19,494 nt of DNA, taken from JTS-RE9 sp964649195. GTDB taxonomy: Bacteria; Planctomycetota; Phycisphaerae; Phycisphaerales; Phycisphaeraceae. Positions 12,701-16,333 of this stretch are shown here, in pieces. The position numbers were made by a program, and so were the translations under genes. The stretch spans positions 1 through 19,494 of the forward strand of contig CAZYPK010000095.1 of the NCBI GenBank assembly GCA_964649195.1. The letters run 5' to 3'. How positions within the stretch are numbered: the first letter of the stretch is position 1; the number at the start of each line of letters is the position of its first letter. The notes under the pieces are model-generated. The model did no database searches and was not told the origin of the DNA. It saw only the letters and a program-made list of their open reading frames with translations.

Positions 12701-15190
12701 CCGCGCTTCGGTGATCGGCTCGCTGATGATCGACGGGGCGCGATTGACCCGGCCCAGGATGAGCAGATCGTAAGTGAACTGAACGCGCTGCGGATTGGCG
12801 AAGCTGAGCGAGCCGATGACGGATTCATCGCCGGGCAAAAGCGTTCCGGTCGCATTGGCGCCGATGATGAAATAAGGCAGGCCGTCGGGAGTCATGCCAT
12901 GCGCATTGCGGACGGAGACGCTCGGATCGCTCAGGCTCTTCACGACGGCGATGATCGGCGCATCGATCAGGAAACTCCCCGCGTTCACGAATGACAGCTT
13001 CACCTGGAGGTTGTCCGCGCTTTCACCGAAGGTGGTCGTGCGGAACCGCGGCAGCAGGCTGGGCGTGACATCGGAGAGGGAGGCGAAGTCGATGGTTGAA
13101 GCATCGGCGACCAATGCCAGCGGCGCCGCGGGTGCTCCGTTGGGCGTGCCCAGTCCGCCGTCGTCGAGCACTTGAACGGATTCGATGCGCACGGAGGTGG
13201 TGGTGTCGGCGTCGTTGTTGATGAGCCTGGCGATCAGCGTGGCCTGCGTGCCGGCGGCGATGTGCATCAGATCGATCAGCACCGTCTGGCCGGCAAGCTG
13301 CGTGTTGACGCCCAGCAGCGGCGGCTCACCTTCGGTGAGATTGAACGCCGCATCGAGCAGGCCGCCGCCGATGGTGTGAACCAGCGACCTGCCCGCGCCA
13401 TCGACCAGCGCGATCTCGAACGCATCCCTGATGAAGTCATCGTCGGCATCGAATTGCAGGTCCGCGAAGGTCACCGCCAGAGTCGAAGGCGAATCAGGCA
13501 CGGTGAACGTCGTGCTGAACGCGACGTGGAAGTTCGCCTCCTCGCGCAGCGTGGCCGGAGCCGGATCTTCATCCTCCTCCTGGCGTGTGATGTCCAGGCT
13601 TGCTTCGCCGGTGTTTCCCGCGCCATCGGTCGAGCGGACGATGAAGGCGCTCAGGCCCAGGGCCAGCGCGACATCATCAAACGCAAACGCACCGCCATTG
13701 GCCGTCGTGGTGGCGATCGGCTGGGTCAGGTCTCCCGCCGCAAAGAGCAGAACATCCAATCCATCTTCAGCCGTGCCGATGAGCGTGACGGCCGGCAGCG
13801 TGGTGATGTTGTCGCCTATGGGGTCGGTATCGGAACCTGCAAACAGAAACAGCGACAGCGCGGGAGCGATCGTATCGATGGTGATGGACAGCGCCGATGA
13901 CGCGCCGGTGTTCCCCAGCGGGTCGGATGCCGACACGCTGATGAGATGATCGCCATCGGCCAGAGGCGTTGTGATCGTGAACAGCGCCTGCCCCGATGCA
14001 TCGGCAACCTGAGTGGCCGTCTCATCGCCATCAACGAACAGCTTCACGATGCTGCCCGGATCAGCCGTCACGGAAAACGTGGGCGTGTTGTCGCGGGTGA
14101 TGTTGTCGGCCTGGCTCGCCCCGGTGTCGCTTGCATCGATCAGGTCGGGAACGCCGACGGCCGGCGGCGTGGTGTCGAGCGAGATGGCGAGCGTTGCAAC
14201 CCGGATCTGCCCGAAAGAGTCGCCGGCCTGGATGACCAGTGTGTTCCCGCCTTCGGCAAGCGTGACGGGGAAATCGAACGCGCCATCGCCCGACGCGGTG
14301 ACGCTCGCATCGAAAACACCATCGTTGTCAACATCCAGCATGACCACCGCGCCGGGGCTGGTGACGCCTTCAACGATCTGGCCGGCAATGTTGGTGAAAG
14401 GTTCGCCGCTGATGACGACCTGGGCGCCGGGATCGAGCGACACGCCCAGGTCCAACGGCGTCACCAGCGCGTCGCTTCCGACATTGCGCAGCAGCATCGA
14501 AGTGTCCAGCGAAAGCAGCAGACCATCACGGTTGGCGTCGGCCTCCGGCAGATACTGACGATCGCGGATGAGCGCGGTCAGCGCGTTGCGGTCGTTGACA
14601 TCCACCGTGCGATTGCCATCGAGATCGCCGATGAGATGAACATCCACCACGAATCCCCCGGAACCCCCGGTGGAACCATTCTGGTCTGCGACCTCGATGG
14701 TGTACGAACCGCCCATCGGCAGTTCGATCAGCGTGTAACTGTCGATGGACCCCGGCAGGTCGTGCTGAGCCGAGTAAGGCGCAACGACCGCGCCGCCGGC
14801 GTCACGAATGATCACCGCCGCCGGGTCGATCTGGCTGCCGCCGGCAGGATGAACCTCGAACCCGAGCACGACCGAACCGCGACTCGTGGCAAACTCCCGA
14901 TCGGTGATGTTGATGTCGATCATCGCCGCCGCCCCGGGCGCCCCGGACGATGGGATGACTCCATCAAGCCGGGCAAAAACGGTCGCCAGCGGGTCCCCAT
15001 GCATCAGCAGGCGCGGCTCGAGTGTTTCCAGCGAATGGCGATGAACATCCGCATGACTCCGCACGCGCTCGACACCGCGCTCAGGCACGGACATGCCAAG
15101 CATCTCACACCAGCGCCGATATCTTTCCTTGCGAAGCAGAAGCCCCAGGGCCTTCTGCAACAGCCCGTAACTCCGTGACGTTTGCGACAT
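263..15190 (-). CDS. giant LEPR-XLL / dockerin / He_PIG / VWA / PPC / RHS-repeat surface protein
   Basis: 4975 residues. ATG at 15190 is preferred: GGAGG (15200-15204) sits 9 bases upstream, whereas the in-frame TTG at 15196 directly abuts the purine run. Order by residue: LEPRLL 57-62; dockerin-like pair 188-238; Ig-like domains about 265-540; beta-sandwich domains about 545-810; two He_PIG repeats 816-1000; VWA first part 1058-1112 with DESGS; alternating PPC-like units 1113-2332; VWA second part 2333-2477 with the MIDAS threonine and ITDEDRD; beta linker to about 2574; nine He_PIG repeats 2575-3388; Ig-like domains 3390-3575; RHS/YD shell 3576-4812 ending in GRFISTDPF and DPTGL; helical tip 4813-4975. 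It is most likely a cell-surface or secreted adhesin or effector-delivery protein with a long stalk and an RHS cocoon. No classical signal peptide is visible. The family-level call is firm; the function is inferred. Confidence 0.93.
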   Translation of the reverse strand: MSQTSRSYGLLQKALGLLLRKERYRRWCEMLGMSVPERGVERVRSHADVHRHSLETLEPRLLMHGDPLATVFARLDGVIPSSGAPGAAAMIDINITDREFATSRGSVVLGFEVHPAGGSQIDPAAVIIRDAGGAVVAPYSAQHDLPGSIDSYTLIELPMGGSYTIEVADQNGSTGGSGGFVVDVHLIGDLDGNRTVDVNDRNALTALIRDRQYLPEADANRDGLLLSLDTSMLLRNVGSDALVTPLDLGVSLDPGAQVVISGEPFTNIAGQIVEGVTSPGAVVMLDVDNDGVFDASVTASGDGAFDFPVTLAEGGNTLVIQAGDSFGQIRVATLAISLDTTPPAVGVPDLIDASDTGASQADNITRDNTPTFSVTADPGSIVKLFVDGDETATQVADASGQALFTITTPLADGDHLISVSASDPLGNTGASSALSITIDTIAPALSLFLFAGSDTDPIGDNITTLPAVTLIGTAEDGLDVLLFAAGDLTQPIATTTANGGAFAFDDVALALGLSAFIVRSTDGAGNTGEASLDITRQEEDEDPAPATLREEANFHVAFSTTFTVPDSPSTLAVTFADLQFDADDDFIRDAFEIALVDGAGRSLVHTIGGGLLDAAFNLTEGEPPLLGVNTQLAGQTVLIDLMHIAAGTQATLIARLINNDADTTTSVRIESVQVLDDGGLGTPNGAPAAPLALVADASTIDFASLSDVTPSLLPRFRTTTFGESADNLQVKLSFVNAGSFLIDAPIIAVVKSLSDPSVSVRNAHGMTPDGLPYFIIGANATGTLLPGDESVIGSLSFANPQRVQFTYDLLILGRVNRAPSIISEPITEARAGVAYRYDINAIDLDGDDLTFALLASPAGMTIDAATGLIQFQPAAGDVGRQDVRVLVSDGRGGGSEQAFTLLVRESIPNRPPALLAAPPVEARVGTLYTYDVDAFDVDGDALTFALIDAPAGMAIDAVTGVITWTPAADDLGEHAVQLTVSDGQDGATQSFAIVVLPAAGNSAPIIITTPTVTFNLPGIPTAPLGDVDPIAIDLNLSPGELVVRTISITLPDDADDAGFADIIITVDESGSMAGEHAFIAEMVLQLNAALEARGIGPNRFALAGFTSSVRIFNIDQNIEATNVRIDVFGPDGSLVDTINVVDPDTRFFRDVTFNTMLPVDGEYTFIVRALNAANLTFDRDITTANDTPVTVSGLDVVHTGTLAQGQSQVFDLSLNAGMMIYIDELGGGSQARVTLAGPTGDALLNAEVLSSDRRFIRIPRSGGYTLSVSNPTASAQSFNFRVLDADAALLADDTPTGGTLAPLEAALFAFEGVAGDIIRLDNLGPAGAQWGLFSPAGTRLINDLSGFQNITAAIEVTLGGTGTHYVAVINGSATLTRDFSFTMHKAETPVTAINLGETFSGTIAAPGDQAYFSFQGTAGQRVYYDGFEGIVPTLLAPDGSSAGIAANNPIDFREPVTLAQTGTYLLAFNPVGGATGAFTGRLLDVADAAPLQLDADTLGTFAIGRETTLFTFDGTAGLRLFLNSATGATGEFDLFDANNNLIAGNTLSQGAGNIVLPQDGAYVLAIQGTGAAGNGFNFRLSTPETHIVPLTLGEEIHGAVSEAGERFHFTFEGVAGQVVYYDGGLSGVNHSNLDARIVTPGGQTFASSVTAAAFNDISPIVLTETGTYYVLINGEGSFTGGFGFRLLDSAAAPVLNLAGNSSGTLANGRATQLFRFEGVAGQRLNFDSLSSSGTGRLKIYEPDGSQHEDRALSADFTTVLPSTGTYILAIEGQSATPVSFNFDVSDITAAPIANTGFDTPISGTIAAGASQVFHFDASAGTFVMYDALLNGMPATLRVTLTSPGGANIINNIAASTLRNALDLLPESGVYTLTLSSTAATEQPFAFQLIDAGAATPLVFDTPTAGSIAPGLGMKLFRFTASAGERITFVSSAAGSGTWGITGIDGSQVMTFSSLTNDRVLDVPADGAYTLILRGDSAAGPVAFDFTALSNERTTTPVTVGSVISGALSEPGERDYYTVDLIAGQTIYFDGLTSDDVFGIDKRILDPLGQQVASNNATDDVMLRVETTGTYRIEIFGQSVGVVGAYSFELEDVSIAAAMPLDVVQSIALSNGLDTQLFSFTAAAGDRLFFDTTASSGPATGTLRLWGPDVREVDSRNFGTDFETVINTAGTYIVQVQGRNANGAASISFNIITPQTVTTTLNLGDIIIGSISEIGEQDVFTFTGTKGQELYLDGLGGTANFSFDIFTELNRSVFSGNLISSGSDAGLFALPMDGTYRIVIDGAGATTGDYSFRLIDADAAPIITDLLAGAIHSNIAAEVFRVQGSAGDVVTFERNRDFRAFGTAQEVSDLTSVLQVGFVGTEDGYAAMASSLALASEFRPGAARNIILITDEDRDNTDSSLTFVSMLELLEANNVLLNVIVDGNFADSLGNVAIGMDSDGRSFVADGSGGFIIDPAGVATGGFGATLADYIHLAFANGGGAFDLKQLRAGGDPALSFAHVFIEIKAEEILQQLGRLDVIASDPSVIIENLTGELNGIGADDSASFDIRFTGDGINRAFDLLFIRPQSGVIVGSIPVTFNNDYTYHAAALDPDGDDITFALAAGPAGATIDPTTGLLTFEPSVAGVFDFIIEARDTQGGVTTQAFTLNVTLGRPNNAPIITSPPPAQAVIGQPLAHQVIADDADGDALSYFLLQASQGMAIDPITGLLTWTAAGNQLGANDVELLVIDGQGGQAVLNFSIEVVADADNHAPIFITAPPGEALPDELFTYHAQAADADADPLTYDLALAPQGMAVDGATGRIVWTPAADQTGIHQIILRVRDGRGGHALQVFDLAVAGDNSAPIITSPPPTVAVVDQPWQYQPAAQDAEGDAISFRLDAAPPGMFIDGTTGLITFTPALAQVGDQQVILVARDARGAESSQTFTLSIFEANDNLAPVITSLPRDHVALGRTYLYRVVAEDADGDQILFSLDQAPLGMTISSDGLITWNPAPSQFGDNAVTVRISDGRGGIAVQSFTIDVRSQAINTPPVITSTAPVSAIVGQPFGYDLTATDAENDPVIFLLAQSPAGMSIEPLTGRLRWNPKLGQLGQTTVIVEAIDGQGAATSQTFTLTISALNSPPSIVSIPPTQAAIGQNYVYDVNAIDGNGDVLTYALSQSPAGMIIDPITGLITWTPQAGQEGLQSVTVFVSDGAGGQAVQQFKIGVQAAAINDPPVITTTPIFVAQAGGDYAYDVNAIDPDGDDLSFALDLFPQGMTIDPQTGLIQWQPAAGQAGPHQVRVIVSDGAGNAALQGFHVTVLVQNAGPSINSAPPGNVAAVGLPYRYDVLASDPDGDALAFSLVQGPAGMTIDSLGRLRWTPGADQVAGHEVIIRVTDPLGSFASQSFTLTAIVDSTAPLVRIDLSENPVDPGTPVEVFIRATDQVGVVALDATFNGIPLALDAAGRAVVTPQTVGQFDIIATARDASGNVTVKTVTLNVTDTSDVEAPFVFIRSPQPGETITSFLDVIGSVQDDNLASYTLSIAPLDGNSFTTIATGNANVDDALLGLFDPTLLQNGPYRLRLTAIDLGGLVSGDEIIVDVAGDLKLGNFTMTFVDLSIPLSGIPIEVARTYDSLDANQRGDFGFGWRLEFAQANLRTTLPTKGQQGDFIFEGFKPGTRVYVTLPGGKREGFTFQAAPDGILGGFLGIFIPTFVPDEGNTSTLTVQSEKLRFNPDLGEFQSYVGLLPYNPASPAFGGAYTLTTKEGLEYTIDGISGDVRTIADRNGVTLTFEESGISSSVGARVDFERDAQGRITAVIDPEGNRIEYAYDAAGDLVAVTDRRGNETQLRYGAARPHFLEEVIDPLGRTGVRSEYDADGRVVRLIDAGGEVFQFTYDPQNSIRTTTDRLNQTTTLEYDARGNVVTLIYPDGGIVRQSFDANDHLTSFTDALNRTTTLVNDARGNVLSVTDPLGHVSTSTYNRFNQLLTHTDALGNTTTYTYDALGNMLSKIDALSFTTTYSYDAAGNVTTLTDALGHVTRFDYDSRGNLIRTADALGHATTYTYDGNGNLLTSTSALTTPGGVRTLTTTMTYDNEGRLLTERDAEGHLTTHEYDAAGNRTATIDGLGRRFEFQYNDENRVIARLFDGIALSAIGYDAEGSLTEVTDPLGRVTRFTYDPLGRLTGTIYPDGTPDDTDNPRTAIEWNLAGQQTAFVDENGNRTEWDHDARGLRSVVRDALGYETTFTHDVVGNLILQIDPFGQSTTFVYDATGRLIQTVFADGTTMTTTYDAMGRRVAETDQAGRTTRYEYDAAGNLTAVVDPALQRAEFEYDEAGNLVLQRDVNGHQTRLEYDGLGRQIALVRPLGQRSAMTYDAVGNLISLTDFNGDTTTFEYDFADRLIAEHFPDLTATLLAYTAAGALESVTDARGVTLYEYDERDRLVRRTDPDGRSIAYTYDGAGNILTRTVPSGTVIHTYTPLNRIDTVTDPDGGVTRYIYDEVGNIVRTERPNNTVEVRQYDALYRLIGIETRNGGGELLTSFQYTLGADGVREAVVELDGRQVGYSYDVLNRLTQETIADPINGSRAITYTYDAGGNRLSRDDSVGGLTTYIYDDNDRLLEETTAGIVTTYQYDDNGNTLSKLTDADHHTTYIWDAKNQLVAVQVIEDGISTEATYEYDVDGIRVTETIDGIETRFMIDATPGFAQVIEEVAPDDSITAFYVHGNDLISQIRSGVQSFFETDGVGSTRALVDGLGVTSDTYHYDAYGRLLQRTGVTENNHLYTGERQDRTTGLTYLRARYLDTSIGRFISTDPFSGVLNQPTSLHRYLYAGASPVNAIDPTGLFDFSLIVTTISTAITAFDFGMLAGTAASAVIKVNRGFNLIRVGRATKDIAYEMIGLNTGAGIEMYMIGEFIMQKGGKEIGDAGGLVSQIINEALKGAFKAGTKALTSLTSQGVQLGVKRLLFLNEVKSYIKDVEDFISDPDKDKSVSITRKAIKLVLKANKGL
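755..4465 (-). repeat. RHS/YD-repeat shell with RHS core signature
   Basis: Residues 3576-4812 of the giant protein. The region opens with LKLGNFTMTFVDLSIPL and IEVARTYDS, typical of the segment before the YD repeats. From about residue 3770 it carries roughly forty YD repeats of about 21 residues, with recurring cores such as YTYDAAGN, FTYDPLGR and YEYDAAGN. It ends with the conserved RHS-associated core: YTGERQDRTTGLTYLRARYLD, then GRFISTDPF, then YLYAGASPVNAIDPTGL. In this family the YD repeats form a hollow beta-cocoon that encloses the C-terminal tip, and the core region is where the tip is cleaved; that is family knowledge, not seen here. Confidence 0.93.
5027..7468 (-). repeat. second He_PIG (cadherin-like putative Ig) array, about nine units
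   Basis: Residues 2575-3388, about 90 residues (270 bp) per unit. Each unit runs N-x-APIITSxPP, then GxxYxYDVxAxDxDGDxLxFxL, then PxGMxIDxxTGxIxWxP, then SDGxGGxxxQxFxLxV. The repeated acidic DxDGD segment is a likely calcium site. Such arrays usually act as stiff stalks or adhesive domains in surface proteins. The first unit begins directly at DYTYHAAALDPDGDD, without the usual NxAPII header, which instead lies before the VWA module. Confidence 0.9.
7760..8194 (-). other. second part of the split von Willebrand A domain
   Basis: Residues 2333-2477. The segment has the order expected for the rest of a VWA fold: GTAQEVSDL, then VGTEDGYAAMASSLALA with the MIDAS threonine at 2360, then FRPGAARNIILITDEDRD with the MIDAS aspartate at 2390, then a helix and LLNVIVDG. 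With the DESGS loop 1,289 residues earlier, it supplies all the metal-site residues of one VWA domain. It starts straight after the truncated PPC-like unit that ends VVTFE. Confidence 0.85.
8195..11854 (-). repeat. alternating A/B array of PPC-like beta repeats inserted in the VWA domain
   Basis: Residues 1113-2332, about 1,220 residues. Units resemble bacterial pre-peptidase C-terminal (PPC) beta-sandwich domains: SGTIAxPGExxxFxFxGxAGQxxYYDG, then a PxG turn, then LPxxGTYxLxIxG, then FxFRLLD. Two unit types alternate. B units end in FRLLDADAAP-like tails and carry the YYDG motif; A units end in TPxTxVT-like tails. The YYDG-type motif of successive B units falls near 11530, 10922, 10327, 9717, 9111 and 8505, a period near 605 bp. 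The array starts with the C-terminal half of an A unit and ends with the N-terminal half of one (AGAIHSNIAAEVF to VVTFE). Confidence 0.85.
11855..12019 (-). other. first part of the split von Willebrand A domain (MIDAS DxSxS)
   Basis: Residues 1058-1112: ADIIITVDESGSM, with metal-site residues D1067, S1069 and S1071, then the first helix AFIAEMVLQLNAALEARGIG and the strand FALAGFTSSVRIF. VWA domains bind ligands through a divalent metal held by this site. The fold stops here, and the chain passes into PPC-like repeats instead of the remaining strands, which appear at residue 2333. Confidence 0.88.
12191..12745 (-). repeat. first He_PIG array, two units
   Basis: Residues 816-1000. The two consecutive units begin NRAPSIISEP and NRPPALLAAPP. 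Each carries the DxDGDxLTFAL segment, the PAGMxIDAxTG turn and a SDGxxGxxQxF ending. A third header, NSAPIIITTPTVTFNL, follows at residue 1001 but has no body. The matching body appears about 1,575 residues later, after the VWA module. Confidence 0.88.
14477..14629 (-). other. dockerin-like calcium-binding pair in the giant protein
   Basis: Residues 188-238. The two segments GDLDGNRTVDVNDRNALTALI and DANRDGLLLSLDTSMLLRNV match the duplicated Ca-binding loop-helix of type I dockerins (D-x-D/N-x-x-G-x-x-D-x-x-D, then a Leu-rich helix). Dockerins bind cohesin domains on partner proteins. In planctomycetes such pairs are common in surface proteins unrelated to cellulosomes, and their partners are mostly unknown. 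Confidence 0.78.
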
Positions 15191-15235
15191 CGCCAACTCC
15201 CTCCAGGAACACCAAACCGGATGAAAATCACCCGC

Positions 15236-15264
15236 AGGATAGCGAATGCGGCGGCATCATTCAA
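15236..15264 (-). promoter_or_regulatory. candidate sigma70-type promoter of the giant gene
   Basis: On the minus strand, TTGAAT (15259-15264) and TATCCT (15236-15241) are separated by exactly 17 bases. Each box matches the consensus at 4 of 6 positions. The implied transcription start lies about 40 bases before the ATG at 15190, leaving room for the GGAGG ribosome site. It lies downstream of the terminator of the preceding gene, so the giant gene is probably transcribed on its own. Confidence 0.5.
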
Positions 15265-15276
15265 CGAAAATGATGC
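15254..15276. promoter_or_regulatory. perfect 8-7-8 inverted repeat over the -35 box, candidate operator
   Basis: GCATCATT (15254-15261) and AATGATGC (15269-15276) are perfect reverse complements separated by 7 bases. The dyad covers the proposed -35 element of the giant gene. No T run follows on either strand in the way a terminator would need, so a protein-binding operator is the better reading. The cognate regulator is unknown. Confidence 0.45.
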
Positions 15277-15306
15277 GAAAAATTGTGGGGCGATTCCCCC
15301 GGCGGG

Positions 15307-15340
15307 CAATAAACAAGGGCGGCCCGATGGCCGCCCTTGT
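15307..15340 (-). terminator. intrinsic terminator of the PEP-CTERM gene
   Basis: A perfect 12-bp stem, ACAAGGGCGGCC against GGCCGCCCTTGT, has a 4-base loop and spans 15313-15340. On the minus strand it is followed by TTTATTG, so the T-rich tail is on the correct side. It begins about 40 bases after the stop codon at 15380 and separates that gene from the giant gene. Confidence 0.85.
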
Positions 15341-15379
15341 CGTAATGCAATGTGAATGTTCCGCTGGCGCCAGGCGCGA

Positions 15380-15961
15380 TCAGCGAGTCTGCCGACGGCG
15401 AATCACCAGGCCCATCAGACCCATCAACCCCAGACCGGCGGTCGCAGGTTCGGGAACGGCGGCCCCGCCGGTGCTCTCCCCGATGGTGAAGGACAACTCA
15501 TTGGTGCCGATGTCGAAAATCGGATTCAGTTGCTCATCCTCCGCGAAAAGACTCGGCAGATCGAATTGGATCACGCCCGAACCCGCGGCTTGAGCCGTGA
15601 GAGTGAAGGAATAGAAGACGCCTTCATCCGTGATGTTGCCGCCCGCAAACGCAAAGAACATGGCATCCATCATGCCCGGAAGCGGCGTGAGAAACAGGTC
15701 GGAGGCGTCAGGAACAATGACACCGGCCACCTCACCGCCCGGCACGCCCAACTGAGCCGAAGGAAACAGGATCGCTCCACCGAGGGACGCAAGGGATTCG
15801 CCGTTGAGGTCGCCAAGCAGCACATCAATCTGGAACGAGTCGCCAACGGTGAGCGACGACAGGTCCGAAGGCGTGGCCGACAGGGTCATGGTGATCGCGC
15901 TGGCGCTCTGACAGATGACCAGGGCCAGGGCCGCAACAAAAACAGGAAGGCGATGTCTCAT
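15380..15961 (-). CDS. PEP-CTERM sorting domain protein with cohesin-like fold
   Basis: 193 residues. ATG at 15961 is chosen because GGGAG (15971-15975) lies 9 bases upstream and a signal peptide follows at once (MRHRLPVFVAALALVICQSASA, cleavage near residue 22). The frame continues open upstream through the hairpin repeats, but that part is not coding. Residues 24-162 form a beta-rich domain (LSATPSDLSSLTVGDSFQIDV, later GVFYSFTLTAQAAGSGVIQF) like the cohesin-type fold common in PEP-CTERM proteins. The C terminus has the sorting signal: VPEPATAG (169-176), a hydrophobic segment GLMGLMGLVI, then RRRQTR. Such proteins are exported and processed at the membrane by an exosortase, which is not in this window. 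It could interact with the dockerin-like part of the giant protein (inference). Confidence 0.88.
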   Translation of the reverse strand: MRHRLPVFVAALALVICQSASAITMTLSATPSDLSSLTVGDSFQIDVLLGDLNGESLASLGGAILFPSAQLGVPGGEVAGVIVPDASDLFLTPLPGMMDAMFFAFAGGNITDEGVFYSFTLTAQAAGSGVIQFDLPSLFAEDEQLNPIFDIGTNELSFTIGESTGGAAVPEPATAGLGLMGLMGLVIRRRQTR

Positions 15962-16012
15962 GAGATTGATCTCCCGATCGAGAAGGCAAGGAATCATCGA
16001 ACACTCAGGAGG

Positions 16013-16040
16013 GTCATACCTTGATCCCGAAGCGGGACAA
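16013..16040 (-). promoter_or_regulatory. weak candidate promoter of the PEP-CTERM gene
   Basis: On the minus strand, TTGTCC (16035-16040) and TATGAC (16013-16018) are 16 bases apart, each matching the consensus at 4 of 6 positions. A 13-base inverted repeat, TCCCG-3-CGGGA (16025-16037), occupies the spacer and reaches into the -35 box. The leader to the ATG would be about 45 bases. The boxes are weak, so this is a suggestion only. Confidence 0.28.
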
Positions 16041-16113
16041 CCCGATCGAAAAAATCTTCCATCATGCCTTGAAGACGCGCTGGTCCAGACCATACAAACG
16101 TCACACACGGAAC

Positions 16114-16330
16114 GCCGTCGCCCTCGCTGCGCGTCCGCAGCTTCACAGCCGCAGCGTCCTCGCTGCGCGTCCGCAGTTTCAAAGCCGCAGCGTCCTCGCT
16201 GCGCGTTGTGCAGTTTCACAGCCGCAGCGTCCTCGCTGCGCGTTCGTGCAGTTTCAAAGCCGCAGCATCCTCGCTGCGCGTTGTGCAGCTTCACAGCCGC
16301 AGCGTCCTCGCTGCGCGTCCGCAGTTTCCG
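16114..16330. repeat. tandem array of six 36-38 bp hairpin-forming repeats
   Basis: Five good copies start at 16148, 16184, 16221, 16259 and 16296, with a diverged copy before them at 16114. Each carries the core CGCAGCGTCCTCGCTGCG, a perfect 7-bp inverted repeat with a TCCT loop (one copy has CATCCT), followed by a variable joint and GCAGTTTCAAA or GCAGCTTCACA. These two tails roughly alternate along the array. Unit length varies between 36 and 38, which breaks any reading frame, so the array is non-coding. It fills most of the gap between the propeller gene (stop at 16334) and the PEP-CTERM gene and may help end transcription of the former. Confidence 0.9.
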
Positions 16331-16333
16331 CCC

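Noticed and set aside
1655..13900. Long plus-strand open frames opposite the giant gene (for example 1655-3349, 5057-6913, 9749-11446, 11579-12994)
   Set aside because: All are Arg/Asp/His-rich and echo the repeat period of the antisense gene. None shows a conserved motif, and the minus-strand frame is plainly coding throughout.
15191..15196. TTG at 15196 as the start of the giant gene
   Set aside because: The ribosome-binding purines abut it with no spacing, while ATG at 15190 is correctly spaced.
15962..16294. A longer 304-residue version of the PEP-CTERM protein
   Set aside because: The extra N-terminal part translates the hairpin repeats, whose 36-38 bp period shifts frame, and it would bury the clear signal peptide that starts at 15961 behind a good ribosome site.
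16114..16330. The repeat array as a CRISPR
   Set aside because: The units are contiguous with no unique spacers between them, and no cas gene is nearby.
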